This document shows, in pieces, positions 33,405 to 47,500 of a stretch of DNA of 64,000 nucleotides; position 1 is the stretch's first letter; each line of letters opens with the position of its first letter. The stretch spans positions 2,542,001-2,606,000 of the forward strand of contig PYIU01000003.1 in NCBI GenBank assembly GCA_003415625.1, read 5' to 3'. The notes beneath the pieces were generated by a model, which saw nothing but the letters and a program-made list of their open reading frames with translations, was not told the origin of the DNA and did no database searches. The DNA comes from Aquanectria penicillioides (lineage: Eukaryota > Ascomycota > Sordariomycetes > Hypocreales > Nectriaceae). Position numbers and translations under genes: made by a program.

Positions 33405-36161
33405 GGCATGCGACGCCTCCGTGACGGTGGTAGCTCAGGTGGGCGGACGGGCAGGAACTTGGGCTCCCAATGAGTTGGAGAGGGCTTGATGGGGCGTCTC
33501 GATGGCTGCAAGACCTGAACCCTCAAGTTTACATATTTGTTGACGGCCGATCTTATGGGGCAAAACAGATTCTCCATGGAATTACGGCAGTGGGGATGCG
33601 AGGCATCCCAACTCGCCATTTCGATTGTGTGTTGATTGTATTGTAGATTTCCGTGGAGATGCATCTAATTCGTCCACCCACCACCACAACCGGGGCCAAA
33701 CATTTGCATCACCATTATCTCATCCCCAACCAGTCTTGTATTGTCCCGGGCGCGCCTCACCTTTTCGGTCGGCGAGCGGCGGTATTGGCAAGAAAAATGG
33801 AAGAGCTGGATGCGGAAGAAGAGCCCTGGAGGCAGTGTCTTGGATGACCGCTTGGAATCATTCTCGTTCGGGGAGGTGGACGGCGGCCCTATTCGTCCTC
33901 AAGCGACGCTCCCAAAAGATGTACTTTCATCTGGTGGCTTGCTTTAATCTCTTCCGCTTAAGCAGGAACCCCGATTTTGACGGGCGAACATCCCAGATTG
34001 ATCCAACCCACGATGGGGCCGCTGGGTCGAGAGCCTCCCCGCCCGCCCCCATCGATCTAAACACTGTGCCATGATGGTCCAAACCTCCGCGCACGAACAT
34101 CACGCTTCGACCACGTCCAAGCTAGATCCTGTACGGCAAAGGGTCCGATAACGGTGGTGCGGCGTTAGCAGTCGGTAGAGCAAGCATAGCTTTGTGGTGT
34201 ATTGATTCAATCTGCCGGGCCTACCTTCTACCTAGCTCAATCGGAATGGAGGCTTGTTGGCCCAGACCAGGTGATCGACGAGCAGGAAAAGAAAACAACC
34301 CAGGGTCCTGGGCCTGATCGTCAGCACCGATCCAGCATCAAGCCCAGCGGAAATCGCCTTCAATGTCCGCGGCGGCCCGCGTCAAGCTACACCACCACCA
34401 CCACCAGCAACAGAGACTTGACCGCCATGGCCCTTCCCCCTTCCCCCGAAATGGATGCATCTGACGATGTGGTTGGGTTGGTCTCAACCACCGGAGCTGA
34501 CGCCGGGATGAATGATTGGGCGCCGCGCGAGAACTCCGCCCCAATTTCGGGATCTCAGAGGTCTTAGAACAGAGACATCCATCCCCATGATGCCATTTCT
34601 ATTTGCCATCGTCCGGTAGAATGCGATAGTTCACTTTTCCGCTGGATTCGCTGACTCGTTGCTTTTCTCGCCCCTCCCCTAAGGAAACACCGAAAAGGAC
34701 AGACACAACACCGCCCTTGGCATGCAGACTAGACCCTGCCTCCGTCTCTCTTTGTTAGGAAACGGATCCTCTCTCACAAGCCTAAAGCTCCTTTCAGACC
34801 TCTCCTGTCTTACCATTTTGTCACCCCGACACCTTGCTGCGGACCAGCCTGTCAACTGAGCGATTAAACCGCCCATACATTCGCTTGTCCAGCAAAGCCT
34901 CCTGCGCACGCCCCCCTTAACTTCGATTTCCCCACTGATGACGAAGGGGGCGCCGCCCAGACTCATAGCCGAGAACAAAAACGAGCCGGGGGACCTTATT
35001 TGAGCGAGCCGGGAATCTCCCCCCCCCTACCCTCCTTTCAAAGAAAAAAAGCCAAAATGAAAGGGACCATGCGGAAGGAGTTTGCGGCGGCGGAAAAAAG
35101 CAATGCCTCCCAACGCTAGAGCGGCAACAGTGGGACGATTTGGCAGCGAAACGTACGTGAAAAAGAAAGTCGGGCAGCATCGAGGAATGCAAGCAAGCCC
35201 ACTGAAACGAAACTAGAAACAAACCGAGCAACCGACTTTGGTTCCGGGCTGCATGGAGTTGGGGATCTGCACCAGGGGGGTCCCCAGGCCAGCTGGTGAT
35301 GACCCAAAAGTGCCTGTTGCGCCAACGCTCTCCCAGCTTAGAGGAGCACGAGCACCGGCGAGCACCGATATTTCGATATTGGCCCCCCTTCCCTATATTC
35401 CCCAGCAGGGTTCGGGGATCATGACAGACTCCGTGCGGGATCGAAGGGGAAAAAGCAAAAAGGTAAAATAGATTACGTATTGTCTCACAGAGATTTGACT
35501 CCATCGGGGGAGCTTCTGGAAGGCTTCGCCAACGAGTGCCGAACGGACAAACGTGGGGCCGTCAATTTCGAAATAGGTGCTTCGTCAATAGACTTTGGGT
35601 TTATCCAAGCCATGGCCGCGCGGAATCGCCAACACCAGCCAGGAATGATGTACGTGACAACCCTATGCACACATATGCATCTTCGGGACGAGCCCAAGCA
35701 ATCTCCACGGGACCAAAAAGCCCGAGCTGCTGCACGATCGTGCTCTGGCAGGCGACGGCCCCCCTCCCCCTTCTCGAAGTTGGTTGGGGGCGTGGCTCGT
35801 GGATCGCGGCTCAATGCAGACATGCCTCGGCTACTCCCCAAAGCTCGGGGATCGGAGCACGCTGTAAGCAAGAGGAAGTACATGCGTGCGTACGTAACCT
35901 ACTAGAGTGCAGTGAGAATATGGATAAATGAGAGTAAATAAGAGGACAGAGGCGAACAGCGCCCTTTGAGTCAGGGGGGCCTCCTAGCGGGAGCACGAGC
36001 CGCCCGGATGGATCCCCGCCACGATGCTGGCGAGATGAGATTCCGATACGATGAGATGAGATGCGATGGCTGACGGGGGAAAATGGCTTCAATGCCAAAT
36101 CATAACCAAGGCCCGACAGAAGGCGCTGGCACCTTTGGCATTGGCGTTGTACGATGTGTGC

Positions 36162-36181
36162 GGGGGGGGGGGGGGGGGGGG
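36162..36181. repeat. Poly(G) run of 20
   Basis: Twenty consecutive G on the plus strand, the longest G/C homopolymer in the window. Confidence 0.95.
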
Positions 36182-38014
36182 CGATATTGCTCGAGTCCTC
36201 AATCTCCCTTCCTCCGCACATCTCACTCCCTCCCTCCAATCCCATGCCATGGTGCACTCTAGTTTGGCAGTCCAAAGATTAGTCGCGACCCGGCCGGCAT
36301 CTCGATGGTTGCCAAACACGGCCAAAGCAGGAAGGCTGGTTTGCCAGACCTTCAGGATATCGTATGATGAATCAGGCCAGTTCGGCGGGTGTGATTGGAC
36401 GTGCGTCGCCATCAGGGGCCGTCGCAGAAGAAGCAAGCAATCAAGCCTCGGGCGAGCTAGGACTAGCAGGGCCGCACATGTCGCAAAGAGGGTTAGCGGT
36501 ACTGTTCGGTTGGTAAGGCTGAGACGACGGGTCGGAGCCGGGGCGTACGAATGCGAAATTTAGCAATAGTTGGCACCAAGGATCCACGGCCGTGTTCGGC
36601 AGGCCAGATCGATGGGCTAAGCGGTAATGCTTTTAGTCTTCTGCTGACTTCGATTCGCGTCAGGCACTCGGGATTCCGTCAGCCAAGCAGATGCTCAAAA
36701 GCTCATCCCCCGGATCTTGGTGAGCTGGCACCATGTTTGGCCGCGCTCCAACCCCCCCGGATGCCGCCGTCGTGCCCGCTAGTTGGATATATCGGTTAGT
36801 AGTCGGAGGGATGCCTGTCGACATCGATTATGTTTCGGGGTCGTGGCGCTCAACTTCGCAGCGACACTCCGGAGCCCACCAGACACCCGCCCCGGAACCG
36901 TTGAGTTGAGTTGCGTCTATGGAACCCAAATCCCGCTGATGAGGCTGTCGGGGGTTCATAACCATGTTCCCCATTTTCTCCAGCTTTGAGGTATGGTTCT
37001 TTTGGGCGTCTTCTAGCGGGTGGCCGCTTACGGCTTTGCTATAGACTATCTCTGTATATGCAGAGTAGAGACTATGCAAGCGCCGAGCCACGAGCCCCAA
37101 TCCCTGGGTATTGTTGTGCTCTATCTATCTCCCCGATGCATCGTTTGTCGAGAAGAATACTGTTCTGCTCCATCAGCCTCATCCACGATTCAGCGCTCTC
37201 TCCTTGCACCCCTCCCCAAGGCTGACTGATGGCTGAGACGAAAGGCTCTGAACCGGCGTACAGGTAAATGACTCGGTTGGGCATGTGAGTAACAGGATGC
37301 CGCCGCGCAGACGCCCGGCCATGACATTCCGCAACATCAGGCCACCTGAGTGTGCCAAGGAGCGGATCCAGCCCGCTGAATCGTTGACCGGCGTTGTGTG
37401 GCTTGCGCTTGCATCCCGCATCTTGACCGACAATTCCCCGTTTGAGAATTTCATGCTGACAAGGATGCTGGCAATGCGACTCCCGTCAAGTCTCCCGTGC
37501 CAGGGGTGGTTGATTGATTCAGTTTGACGAAATACTGGGGGAAGGATCATCTGTTGGAGATTGAATTGAGGTTCGCCGACGGTTGAGCGATCGACGGTCG
37601 CGGTCGATGTATGAAATCTAGCTTTGTGCTCGATTTCATGCTGGAGGGGCCTTGGGTTGCATTGGATGCTTTTTTGGCTTCCGTCCGTGGGCAAACAGAA
37701 TGACGAAGCGATGTCCAAGCGGATGGCTAATTAACCAGCTAACTAAGACAGGAAGCTCTCTAGGGTTGGGTTGGAGAGAGGATCCTCCCTGATGCATAGG
37801 TCGGGCAATGACAGGCAGCTACATCATCGCGATCGATTCATCTGCAAGCCCGAGATCGAGACCACTCGAAGGATGATGGCCTCAGTTTCATCCAATACCG
37901 GCCTCCCACCCAGTCCAACGTCAGCAAAATCTATCGGGTACCGTGACATGGGCGAGTGACATGGGAGAGCGATATCCTGATTTGGGGCTTTGGAACCACC
38001 ATCTTTCTCTGGAG

Positions 38015-38043
38015 AATTATCCAGATGAAGCTACTGGATAATT
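38015..38043. repeat. Perfect 10-bp inverted repeat
   Basis: AATTATCCAG at 38015-38024 and its exact reverse complement at 38034-38043, with a nine-base loop. It could form a hairpin; no gene end lies nearby, so a terminator role is not supported. Confidence 0.7.
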
Positions 38044-38127
38044 ATCGAGGCGTCTAGAACCAGACTTCTAGGGCTACTTGTCAGCTACACGAGCTGTCTT
38101 GTATCCATGTACCTTGGTTGGCACAAA

Positions 38128-38183
38128 TACACACACACACACACACACACACATAGGGATTGGGATTGGGACTGGGACTGGGA
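38128..38183. repeat. (CA)n followed by GGGATT/GGGACT hexamers
   Basis: About twelve CA units run into about five G-rich six-base units. Confidence 0.9.
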
Positions 38184-41100
38184 CAAGGGGGATATGCTTG
38201 AGTGGGAGGGGGTGTGTACCGTACGAGGGGAGGTGTGGTGTGCTGTTTTGGTGGTGTGTTCGCGGGACGGGCAGGATCTAGCTAGCGGGCGCCCACGCTG
38301 TCCTAGGATCAGACGATCGTCTTGTCGAAGCCGCCCCACCACTGCCAGATCCCAGGGTTCCGCCCTCTCATCACCCTTGTCTCATGGACATGGATAATTG
38401 GGAGTTGGGCGACTGGTGCTCAACTGGGTGCTGGTGCTGATGCTGGCGCTGATGCCGTTGCTGGTGCTGATTGTGGAGCGTGCTGGTGTTGGTCCAGCAC
38501 CGGCTTCTTCAGGCTGAATACGGAAACCACAATTTTGTCTGTCAGTGGACCACGTCCAGGACAACCAAATTTGCCCACCTTGCGTTGGCGCCAGCTCAGA
38601 TCGGAGGTCGGGACATGACCCCAGGCCCCGGCAAGGTACGAGGTACCTACCAGGTAGCTCGAGGCAGACATTCACCGAGCCTAAAACCATGGCGTTGCAA
38701 AGTGACTTCCGGGGATCCTCACCGATCGCCTCGGACGTCACCCTCCCCTAGTCGGTGGACGGGATGGGACCTAGCGCGTCCCAACGGGATTCGTCAGCTT
38801 TGTACTATGTAGGCAGATGCAATCTGCATCTGGGCGAGCGCCTCGGTACTGTTCATGACTACTGTGCTGTACCGTCAAGGACAAGACTTGATTCTGCATG
38901 TGGTGCAGCTGACCCAGGGGTCGGGTAGGATCTAGGGGTGCAACAAGACGGGCAAAAAGGAAGCACGACCACGTCATAGTATCGTGACCCGATCGGTTGG
39001 CTTTGGTAGGCTTGGTGACTTGGGGGCCATGCCGACCGGATTGCTTCCACACAAATCTCGGCTGCAGTCTCTCTCCGATCTAGGACCAGGATACCCCCTC
39101 CAAGTGTTTCCTTGGTCAGCCTATCGTGTCGCGGGTGTGAGCCGGGGCAGAGCTCCAATGAATTCACTTTCGGAAGCTCCATGACCTGATGATGAGAGTT
39201 GCATGCAACCGTCTTGACCAAACAGTCTAGACACATGACCAAACAAGATAGATGGCTTGTTGATCGAGTCGGAAGAGGATATGGCGAGCCAGGGCCTCCA
39301 CACTCCCAACAGTCAACGGGGCAGTTGGACAGCGGCAGTTGCTAGATCATCGCCGATGATAGTTCTCCGGCCTAGTGGGTGGCCAGTATCCAGGCTAGGT
39401 TGAGAGCTTGAGGTCGAGATTGGCCCAAAGTTATCCGTACAGCATGTTGCATGGAGGCCTCGTTTCTCATAGTTTAGCCGGGGGTGAGACTCTGTGTACG
39501 TGGACGTGGACAGGCCACAAACAGCTCATTGTAATTGTGTCGAGCTGCCTGATAGGGGCCATCGGACTGGTGGCGCCTGCAGAAAAAAGGTGTCTGAACC
39601 GTCTGGCAAGGCAGCAGCTCCCCCAGCTCCCTGCCCAGGGGTGGCTTGAGTGTTCAACCGTCGGTCGTGAGTAGCTGTGTAGGTACATAGCTTGTTTGTA
39701 TGGGTGCTCGAGAGTGTGGATGGGCGGGTGACCATCGGTCAGTTCTGAGAAAGGTTCAGTGGAGGGGCAAGATCTGACGGCGACATCGTAGGAGCGTTTT
39801 CGGCTTGCTGCATTGCCAGGACCGTTGAGAGTTGACAGACTGCAGGGGAGATCTGATACATTAGGGCGGCCAGCTGGGGGTGCGGAAATAGAAAGGATTT
39901 ACAGTCCAATTTGCAATCAATTTGCTCTGTCAGATCTCGCAGCGGTGCCCCGTAGCCATCCAATTTTTTCTTCTTCTTAGGGCGGGGGGAGGTAAATCTC
40001 GCTCCCGACAGGTATAAGCCTGTCATTGTAAAAAAGTGAGCAAGACCAGGACTTGGCAGACCGGTCAATGTGGACGACAAAGTATCTGGCGTTAGTTAGG
40101 CCATCTAGCTGATCCATCACATGTTGAGCAGATCCTTGAATCCGAGTGGGCTTCCCCAAGCAGCCTCGCAAGAAAGGTATCCCGACCACGTCAAACCTTC
40201 TCAGTCGCATGGGTTACTTGATGAGGGCAACAGTGACCATGATGTTGGGGACACAATTTAACTCTCGTGCATGCGCCGTACGCTTTCAATGGAAGGTTCC
40301 CCTTGGCCGCTCCTTTTGGCCGTGCTCGGGCTTGTGTTAGGGAAATGGGTGGGTTGAGGTACCAAGTCCCGACCAGGATACAGGGAGGACGGGTTCTCTG
40401 GGCCCGTGGGCCTTGGTCAGAGCATCTGGGGAGGGCATTGCTTGAGCCGGTGGCATGGCCGACATAAACCGTTGCAGTGATTCATTGACACACGGCCGAT
40501 TTGCGAAGTTTGATCGAAGGGGAGGGGGTTAGGTAGGGTCGCTAACCAGGGTTCCTGACAGAACAGAGCATTTGGAACAGATGACTTGGGGGTCACTGGC
40601 GATTGCATGAGATCGCTCGGGGATGGATCATGAAATGACTTTTAAGGACTTGTCGCCGGCGTCCCCAGTTTATCGCTTCCGATCCTGGTGGCGTGCGCTG
40701 ATATTGGCGCTGATCCGAAAGCTAGAAGGTCGGATATCGCGCAAGAACGTCTTGCAATTCTACACCGTTGTGGGGTCTTGGCTGTGGATGTCGTGGTCGA
40801 GGTAGTCGTCAAGTTACATCAACGAACAAGGCAACTCTCAGCTGGGGTCTTGTGATGAAACGGTGACGGCGCAGCCGGAAGGCAAGACGAAGGGAAAGGT
40901 AGATGTAGGCGAGGAGAACCAAGATGGTGTGTCCGCGTTGCCCGTGAGGCTGGATGTGTCGTTCTGTCACGGGCCAACGGCGACAAGATGACTTCCGATG
41001 GGGACCATCGAGATGGCACTCACAGGGTGGTAGCGGGCAGCGGATCGATGCCGAGCTTGGAGCGAAGAAGCGGCGTGGTCGACACCAAGAACGTGGAACC

Positions 41101-42389
41101 TGGAGGCGCGAATGAATCGACCAGGGATGATGGATTGAATACAGACTTCGGCGTAATGTCAGGTTGACACAATCGTATCCGCATCCGCGACAAGGACCAT
41201 AACGAAGCGTGACCGCGACCATGGCCGCGGTTGAGAGTGCAACATGGGCCGAGAAAGATGGAAGATGGACCGTTAAATCCATGATGCCGAATCCATGGTC
41301 CATCGTGGGCCCCCTGCTTTTGTCCGACATGCCCTGTCCTTTGGCCTGCCGGAGCGCGCCTCCCCCCCTCGTCGTGGACGCATTCTCTCCGGAGTGCCAT
41401 CGACGATGTTCCTTGTCTGAGCAGAATCGAGCGTTGACACTGGTTCGGTTTGGGGCTGGCGTGACGGGGAGGTGGAAACGGACAGAAGCCCCCGCTTTTC
41501 CGGCCGAAAACGGCCCATGGAAGACGGACCAAGACCCCTGGCCGTATTTGACAGTTCGGTCATTTCTTGGTTGGTTTGCTAGGTAGGCAGATTTGGTCGC
41601 GCCTTCAAGAACTTAGTTGGTCCCAATTTCACCCAACTCGCCTGGAACCACCAAATGCTTCACCGGGAGCGGTATGTCGTTCATCGCGGTGACGATAAGG
41701 CAGCCTTGAATCGCTCCGCCATGGTGGGAGCAACCGAAAGGCATGCGCATTACCGGGTGGTGGTATTTGCCGAGTTGCAATCAACCCTCTCACACGGCGG
41801 CACACACATTCAAAGATTTAGCCCGGGGAGACCTCCTATGAGGAGCCAGGACTGGGGCCGGGGCATGAGACAGAACACGATACTCCGTCAAACGGGCCTG
41901 AACAAGGACATGATGGGTTCTGATCAGATGGGATACTGTACTTGGGAGATAATTGGGCCGATCGCTATCAACTCACGCTGGCCGGCCAGGGGACCGCCAT
42001 CCTCCATCATCCGTGCGTCTCCGTTGCCATTTCTCTGGCGCGGCCAGGGACCGAAACATACGGTCTGTCATTTTCGTGGTCTCCTGGGGCATTCCCTGGA
42101 GGGCACAGGTCTGCCTGCACCTCTCACCAAGCCCCGGAACCCCGCGAGGGCGTCCGGGATGGCTGTCCAAAACGGGCATGGGGATCGGGTTGGTGGGATT
42201 CGAGATGCAGTTCGTCCGCCGCCCTGCATCCTGAGCCCACCACGTGTGGTCCCAGTGGAGGGTCCGACTTTCTCGCCTTGGGTTTAGGCGGACCGGTACA
42301 AGCAGAGTTAGTTTCGTGGAGAATCGAGATGGGGGTGTCGGCGGCTCTGATCCACCACCACCACCACCACAACCTACGGTGAAGCAGGG

Positions 42390-42947
42390 CTATAACGATG
42401 TGTGCCTCATAGAGGGGTTAAATCGTTATAGTGGGGCTATCGGTCAAGCAAGAAAACTGACGTAGTGTACATATACATTCATGTCATGGTGGAATACTAG
42501 TATATTTAAGTCACTCAACATACACAGGATTCCCATCAATCACACGTCTCCTTCTACAGCTTCTCTCGCCACAAGGCGCCTTCATCTCGTTGTTGCTACC
42601 TCCTGCTACCACCGCCGCTGCTGCTGCTAGTATAGCAAAAAAGCATCAGGTTTTCATTGCGATAGTATTAAAATGATTATGGTTTAATTTCAGGCTCTAT
42701 TTCCTAGGTTTGGTTGAGTTGTTGTGTGGGCAGGAGGCTGTTGCAGTTGTAGGAGGAAAATCACCAAAATGAAGGCAAAATTTCCATTTGCAACGGCCTC
42801 ACTATGCCGATTTTGGTGTTTGATTAAGCAAGGATTTGGCCGATATCCTAGACATCGAGGTTTGCCGTTATTTGTATGGGAAACTCACTGTGTTCCGGAT
42901 AATTGACGATAAAGCCAGGATATCGTTATGTCACATGATCGTTATAG
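42390..42947. mobile_element. Candidate MITE or Tc1/mariner-like remnant
   Basis: CTATAACGAT at 42390-42399 has its exact reverse complement at 42938-42947, 558 bp apart, and again at 42422-42431. Both outer ends sit at TA dinucleotides, as expected for Tc1/mariner-type insertion. The interior (about 42460-42930) is more A/T-rich than both flanks. The arms are short and no transposase frame was recognised, so the call is tentative. A third related word, ATATCGTTATG, lies at about 42920-42930. Confidence 0.35.
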
Positions 42948-44185
42948 ACCTGTTTTACTGAATTCGAACCGAAGGATGAAGGAGGGTGGAAGGGAGGGCC
43001 CCAGAACGGGAGGGGGGCAGGAAGGAGAAGGGGGGAAAAAGAAAAAATTTGATCCACGCCGCCGGCAAAGCCTGAAGAGGAAACGTCAGCAAGCAGCAAG
43101 GAGCAGCACGGTGACGTACCAGCCTCTGGCTCGATCTAGGGTGAGGGAAATTTCCCCAGTAAAACCGTTCGATTAAGTTTCTTTTGATGGTCTGAGGCTC
43201 TCCGTCGGCTCGGCCTGTTGCGACGGCAGTGCATATTGGCGGCAACGGTGGTGTTGGCTTTTTTTTTTTCTTTTCTTTTTTTTTCTCTTCCTAGCTAGCA
43301 TGCCGTGCTTCGCCTCGGTTCATCGTAATGAGGAGCTCCCCATCCTCTAGCTCCCGATCTCACTAGCTTAGCGGAAGAGGAATGTGAGACGCTTCCGGGC
43401 GTACTATGTGCATGCGTACATGCGTACAGGGCACACGAGCTTGGTCAGTTTTGCCTGCCCCATGCGATGCCCCTACATGAATTTGGCGGACATGTTCCAC
43501 ACTGCATGCCATTTGGTGTTGTGGTGTTGGGTGGTGGCGGCGGTGGTTGTGCTTGGTGGTGTAACCGCGGACCTGGACTTTTTGGTTGTTAGAGAGCATG
43601 CAGCGTTGGAAAGGATAAATTTAGCAGCAGATCGAGGTGTGGTGTCGAAAGACGTGTCTCAACGTTGTGGCAACCAAGATTGGATCGATGAGCCAGTCAT
43701 GTGCTCAAGGTCACTGCCGAGCCCTACGTGATTTGGTCAAGCAGCGTCAGTAATAAGAGACATAACGGATGCGCAGCCGAAAACTTGTCTTGTCATGACA
43801 TTCCCACTTTCAGTTCCCAAATCGGGATGCCCTGTGGCGTAAAAGAAACCCACACTTTTTGCGCTGGAGGTGGGCAATGGCACCTACTACGTGGAGGCGC
43901 CTGGAGGGCATCGTCAAACAACTGTGGCAACTAGGGTTGTTGGGCAAGTAACAAACAAGACGCCATCGTTGCCCAAAAGGCTGCTGAGCTGGCTGTGTCA
44001 CCACCGCCACGGAGCTGATGATCCAACTCTCCCATCAAGGCTGCTCGCATATTTCCATCACACACATACATACCTAAACATACACAACTACCTACTTACT
44101 AACAACCGACCGACCATACACGCACTTGCACGCACACTCCCACACAACACGAACCTGCTCACACACAGACTCTTACACACAGACT

Positions 44186-44187
<2 letters not shown>

Positions 44188-44227
<40 letters not shown>

Positions 44228-44270
44228 CGCGCGCGCGCCACACATACATACATACATACATACATACTCA
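44188..44270. repeat. (CA)n, (CG)n and (CATA)n compound array
   Basis: About 18 CA units to 44224, then a GCGCGCGC stretch (about 44228-44238), then about six CATA units and more CA. Most of it alternates purine and pyrimidine. Confidence 0.95.
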
Positions 44271-44521
44271 CACACACGGGGCACCCACGCCCTTTTGCCC
44301 CCCTCCACCGCCGACCTCCGCGCCCATGGGTCCATTGATGCGGCTTGTGGTCCGTATCCCTCCGGCATCGTCCCGGCGTCCGCCCGGTTGACCCTTGGAT
44401 GCGACTGTCCAAAGACGGTATTGCACCTCAGACCTTTGAGGTTGAATGGCCAGATGGAGAAGCGGCGGTAGTCGACTTTCTCCGACGGCGGACGTGACGG
44501 TGTAACAGTGCACACCCCCTT

Positions 44522-44537
44522 CCCCCCCCCCCCCCCC
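44522..44537. repeat. Poly(C) run
   Basis: About 16 consecutive C. Confidence 0.95.
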
Positions 44538-47500
44538 TTTAAATCGCCCAAATGGCGGCTATAGGCCATTCTTTCTTTGGTACGCCAACAGCTGCAGTGA
44601 GACTGAATGATGGTGAATGATGGTGAATGATGGTGATACCGTTGCGCACGCTCAACAGCAAGCCGGGCGGGCGTTGCCGGGGCCGGGTGACTGTCACACA
44701 CGCATCCTGACCCCAACTTGTTGCTGCAACAGTGACGCTGCAAATGCAGCAAAATCTAGGTCCCGAGGAGCCATCAAGGGCTAATCGCTCCCTACCGCTA
44801 CCGACCACAGCCTCCGCGAGTAAGTTGCACGAGGCGATCGACATCAGACCACCTCGCAAGCCCCCGTTGCAGGGAAGTGCGGTCTAGTCTTCCAGCGCCT
44901 GCACGTTCTGGGATTCTCTTGTGGGAAATCGGGCGCCCCACCCCCTACGAGAAACAACGAGCTAGGTCCATCCCATCTTTCCAAGATGCACGCCGCAGAA
45001 TCATAAGCACGCACTTGCAATTGCACCCGCACTCCCCTGCCACACCCCCGAGCGAGCTGGGGCTGCTGGTGTTCAACTTGTTGGTGCTGCTTTTGCTGCC
45101 CCGTGTGCGTTGGTGCGGTGTGCGTGTGTGCGCGTGTGTGCGCGCCCTCCACACACAGATGAAGGCAACGCTGTGACCGACCAGAAGGAAACAAAGGCCC
45201 CAGTAGCCCAACCGTGCGCTGACGCCGCATCGTGGAGATCTCATGATCCCGTCCGCCTCAACGCTCGGCCGCTGGGAAGATCCCTCAAAGGCCCAGCCGT
45301 TACAAGATCGGAGCATTGACGAAATTAGGCGTTTTGGGATGCAAATCGATGGACCGTGGGTTTGACGCCATTCCGTGGGGACACTCATTAACCATAGATA
45401 GCCTCTCTTTTTATTTAATTTTTTTTTTATTGAGAAAAATATGGACTGCTTTCTTTCTTTTCAGGGTGGGTTCCGATGACCAACAACGATCTGCTTGTTC
45501 GTCGCTCGCCGACCCAATCCCGAGTTTCTCAGACAGCTCATAGGTCCAATGCTGAGACCCCAGGCGCACATAATCTGGTCGACACCGTTGAAAGTCTTGG
45601 TTTTTCTCCATTGAGGCTTGCTGCAAGGCATGGGATTCAAAAAGTAAGGGAGGACTCGCGGCAATGCACGGTAGCCTCGATGGATGACGGGGTCTGTCAC
45701 ACAGGCGCAATCTTAACGTACATGGAATGCTGCTGACACGCAGCGCGCAGCACGCAGCACGCATCACCCAGCAGCCGTCCTAGACATACAGTAGTTTGCC
45801 TGGCCGCTGGATGGCCTCCTGACTCGCCCGTTGAACCTGTCGCGCGCCGGGGTCCATCCATCTTGATGACCAGAGGCGAGCAGGGTGCCATATGGGGTCG
45901 AGCTTCCAGACATGGGGGGAGACCCGCCGGAGACCCAGCGATGGGGCAGAGAGTCCGGCATCACGTTTTAATTCCCCATCAAACAGTCGACTTACCGCAA
46001 CAGGACCGTATCGGGGCATTGTCATTGTCGTTGTCATATTCTAGGGAGACTGAGCCGGGCTCTCGACCCCAAGCCCCTGTGCAGCCCCTGCCTATTCCCG
46101 AGAGTTGCATCCCTGGTCCGATTTCGTCCAGGGTGTTTCTCAAGAAGCAACTTCAATGGCGTGGTTGCTGCCGTCGGCCAATTGTATACGACTGCCGAGG
46201 CAATATCAAGGGAGGATGTGATCTGTCTTGTTGCGTCTGGGCGCGTCCATCTGGGGGAGCGGATCCGATATTCTGAACATATGACTGACGGGTATGCAAG
46301 ATACAGGATTAGGAGAAAGTCTGCAACAGCGTAACGGCAATATGGACAACGAGAGGGACAAGTCGGAATGACGCTTGTAGGTCGCGGACTTTGCGGCACA
46401 GGGCATGGGCCGACGAAAACGGGAGACGCCCGTGGAGCCGTTAGTAGATACGATGGGGGTGCGGGCCGAGAGGAAGAAAAAAGCCGTTGATGACAGCTAC
46501 AGCAAGTTTCGTAGGTGTGCCGTCACACAGCGAAATGTGAAGCGTGGTACGGCACAGCACAGCACATGGAGCACTACAAGCGCACCTCAGGAAATGGAGA
46601 CACGCACAAGAACCTGACACAAGGACATCCATCCATCGTCCGGTGGTTCGGCCAAGTGCGTCCTGGCATCCAGCCGAGTATTTCTCGTATTAGCTGAGGT
46701 TGGATCAAAGTCGTGCGGCCGTGAATGTTCCCAGCCCGACCGGCAGCTGCTGTACGCCTGCCGAGCGCTTCTAGGGCTTCCTTGCCTGCAGCCGAGATGG
46801 AGACTTTTTTCTCCTTCCCATCCCCTTTACTGCCCTTGCACTCTCACAGTGGACAGGGTCTGGAGCGGTAGAGCAAGCATTACTTGCAGTAACATCGCGG
46901 CGCCATTGGCACCGGATCGTGAGTGGGTCCCCCGTTGAATACTTTGCACGGGGATGGACCGGATGGACTCTGGCGAAAAGCGAAAAAAACGTATGACCCG
47001 GGTCGTCGATGAGTGCACACATGACTGGGAGATGGGCTGGCCGCTTCCGAAGGGGAGGGGCCCATGGGGCTGCCGATTTCTTCGACACGGACCGGAGTGG
47101 GAAAAAGCATGGTCAACCTCCCGGTTTGCATCGTCCGAGCAGAAGTTGGCGATGGCTCACCAGTGGCGGAGCAATAGCTAGCTCGCAGCTTAGAAGGGGT
47201 AATAAGGGTTGTGTCAAAAGCATCGCCTACCTCGCTAGCCGCAGCCGAGGCTGGTAGGTAATTGACTGGTGGAGTATGCAAAAGAGCTAAAGGAAGGATG
47301 AAAATAAAACCAGATTCGATGAGCACTGTCACTGGCGAAAGGCGGATGGAGGGTGGGTTTGGCCACAGGAACAATGCCCAATTTCATCGGGAGTTCGGGA
47401 TGTGATGTTCCCCATCGCACAAGCACAAGATTGGAACTGGCAGAATTCTCCGAGGCGTGTCGTGGCATGTTGCGAGCGACATGGTAGAGGGAAAAAAAAA

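Larger units (their letters stand above)
31573..42389. other. Gene desert upstream of nsdD, first part
   Basis: 10.8 kb without a supported gene on either strand. The part from about 31600 to 32500 is more A/T-rich. The rest has mixed composition with microsatellites, a poly(G) run and scattered open frames below about 210 residues without motifs. Confidence 0.6.

Noticed and set aside
33625..34074. 149-codon frame in the desert
   Set aside because: Mixed composition without motifs; comparable frames occur in all phases nearby.
41655..42287. 210-codon frame in the desert
   Set aside because: No domain and no similarity to any family I know; other frames in the same stretch are equally open.
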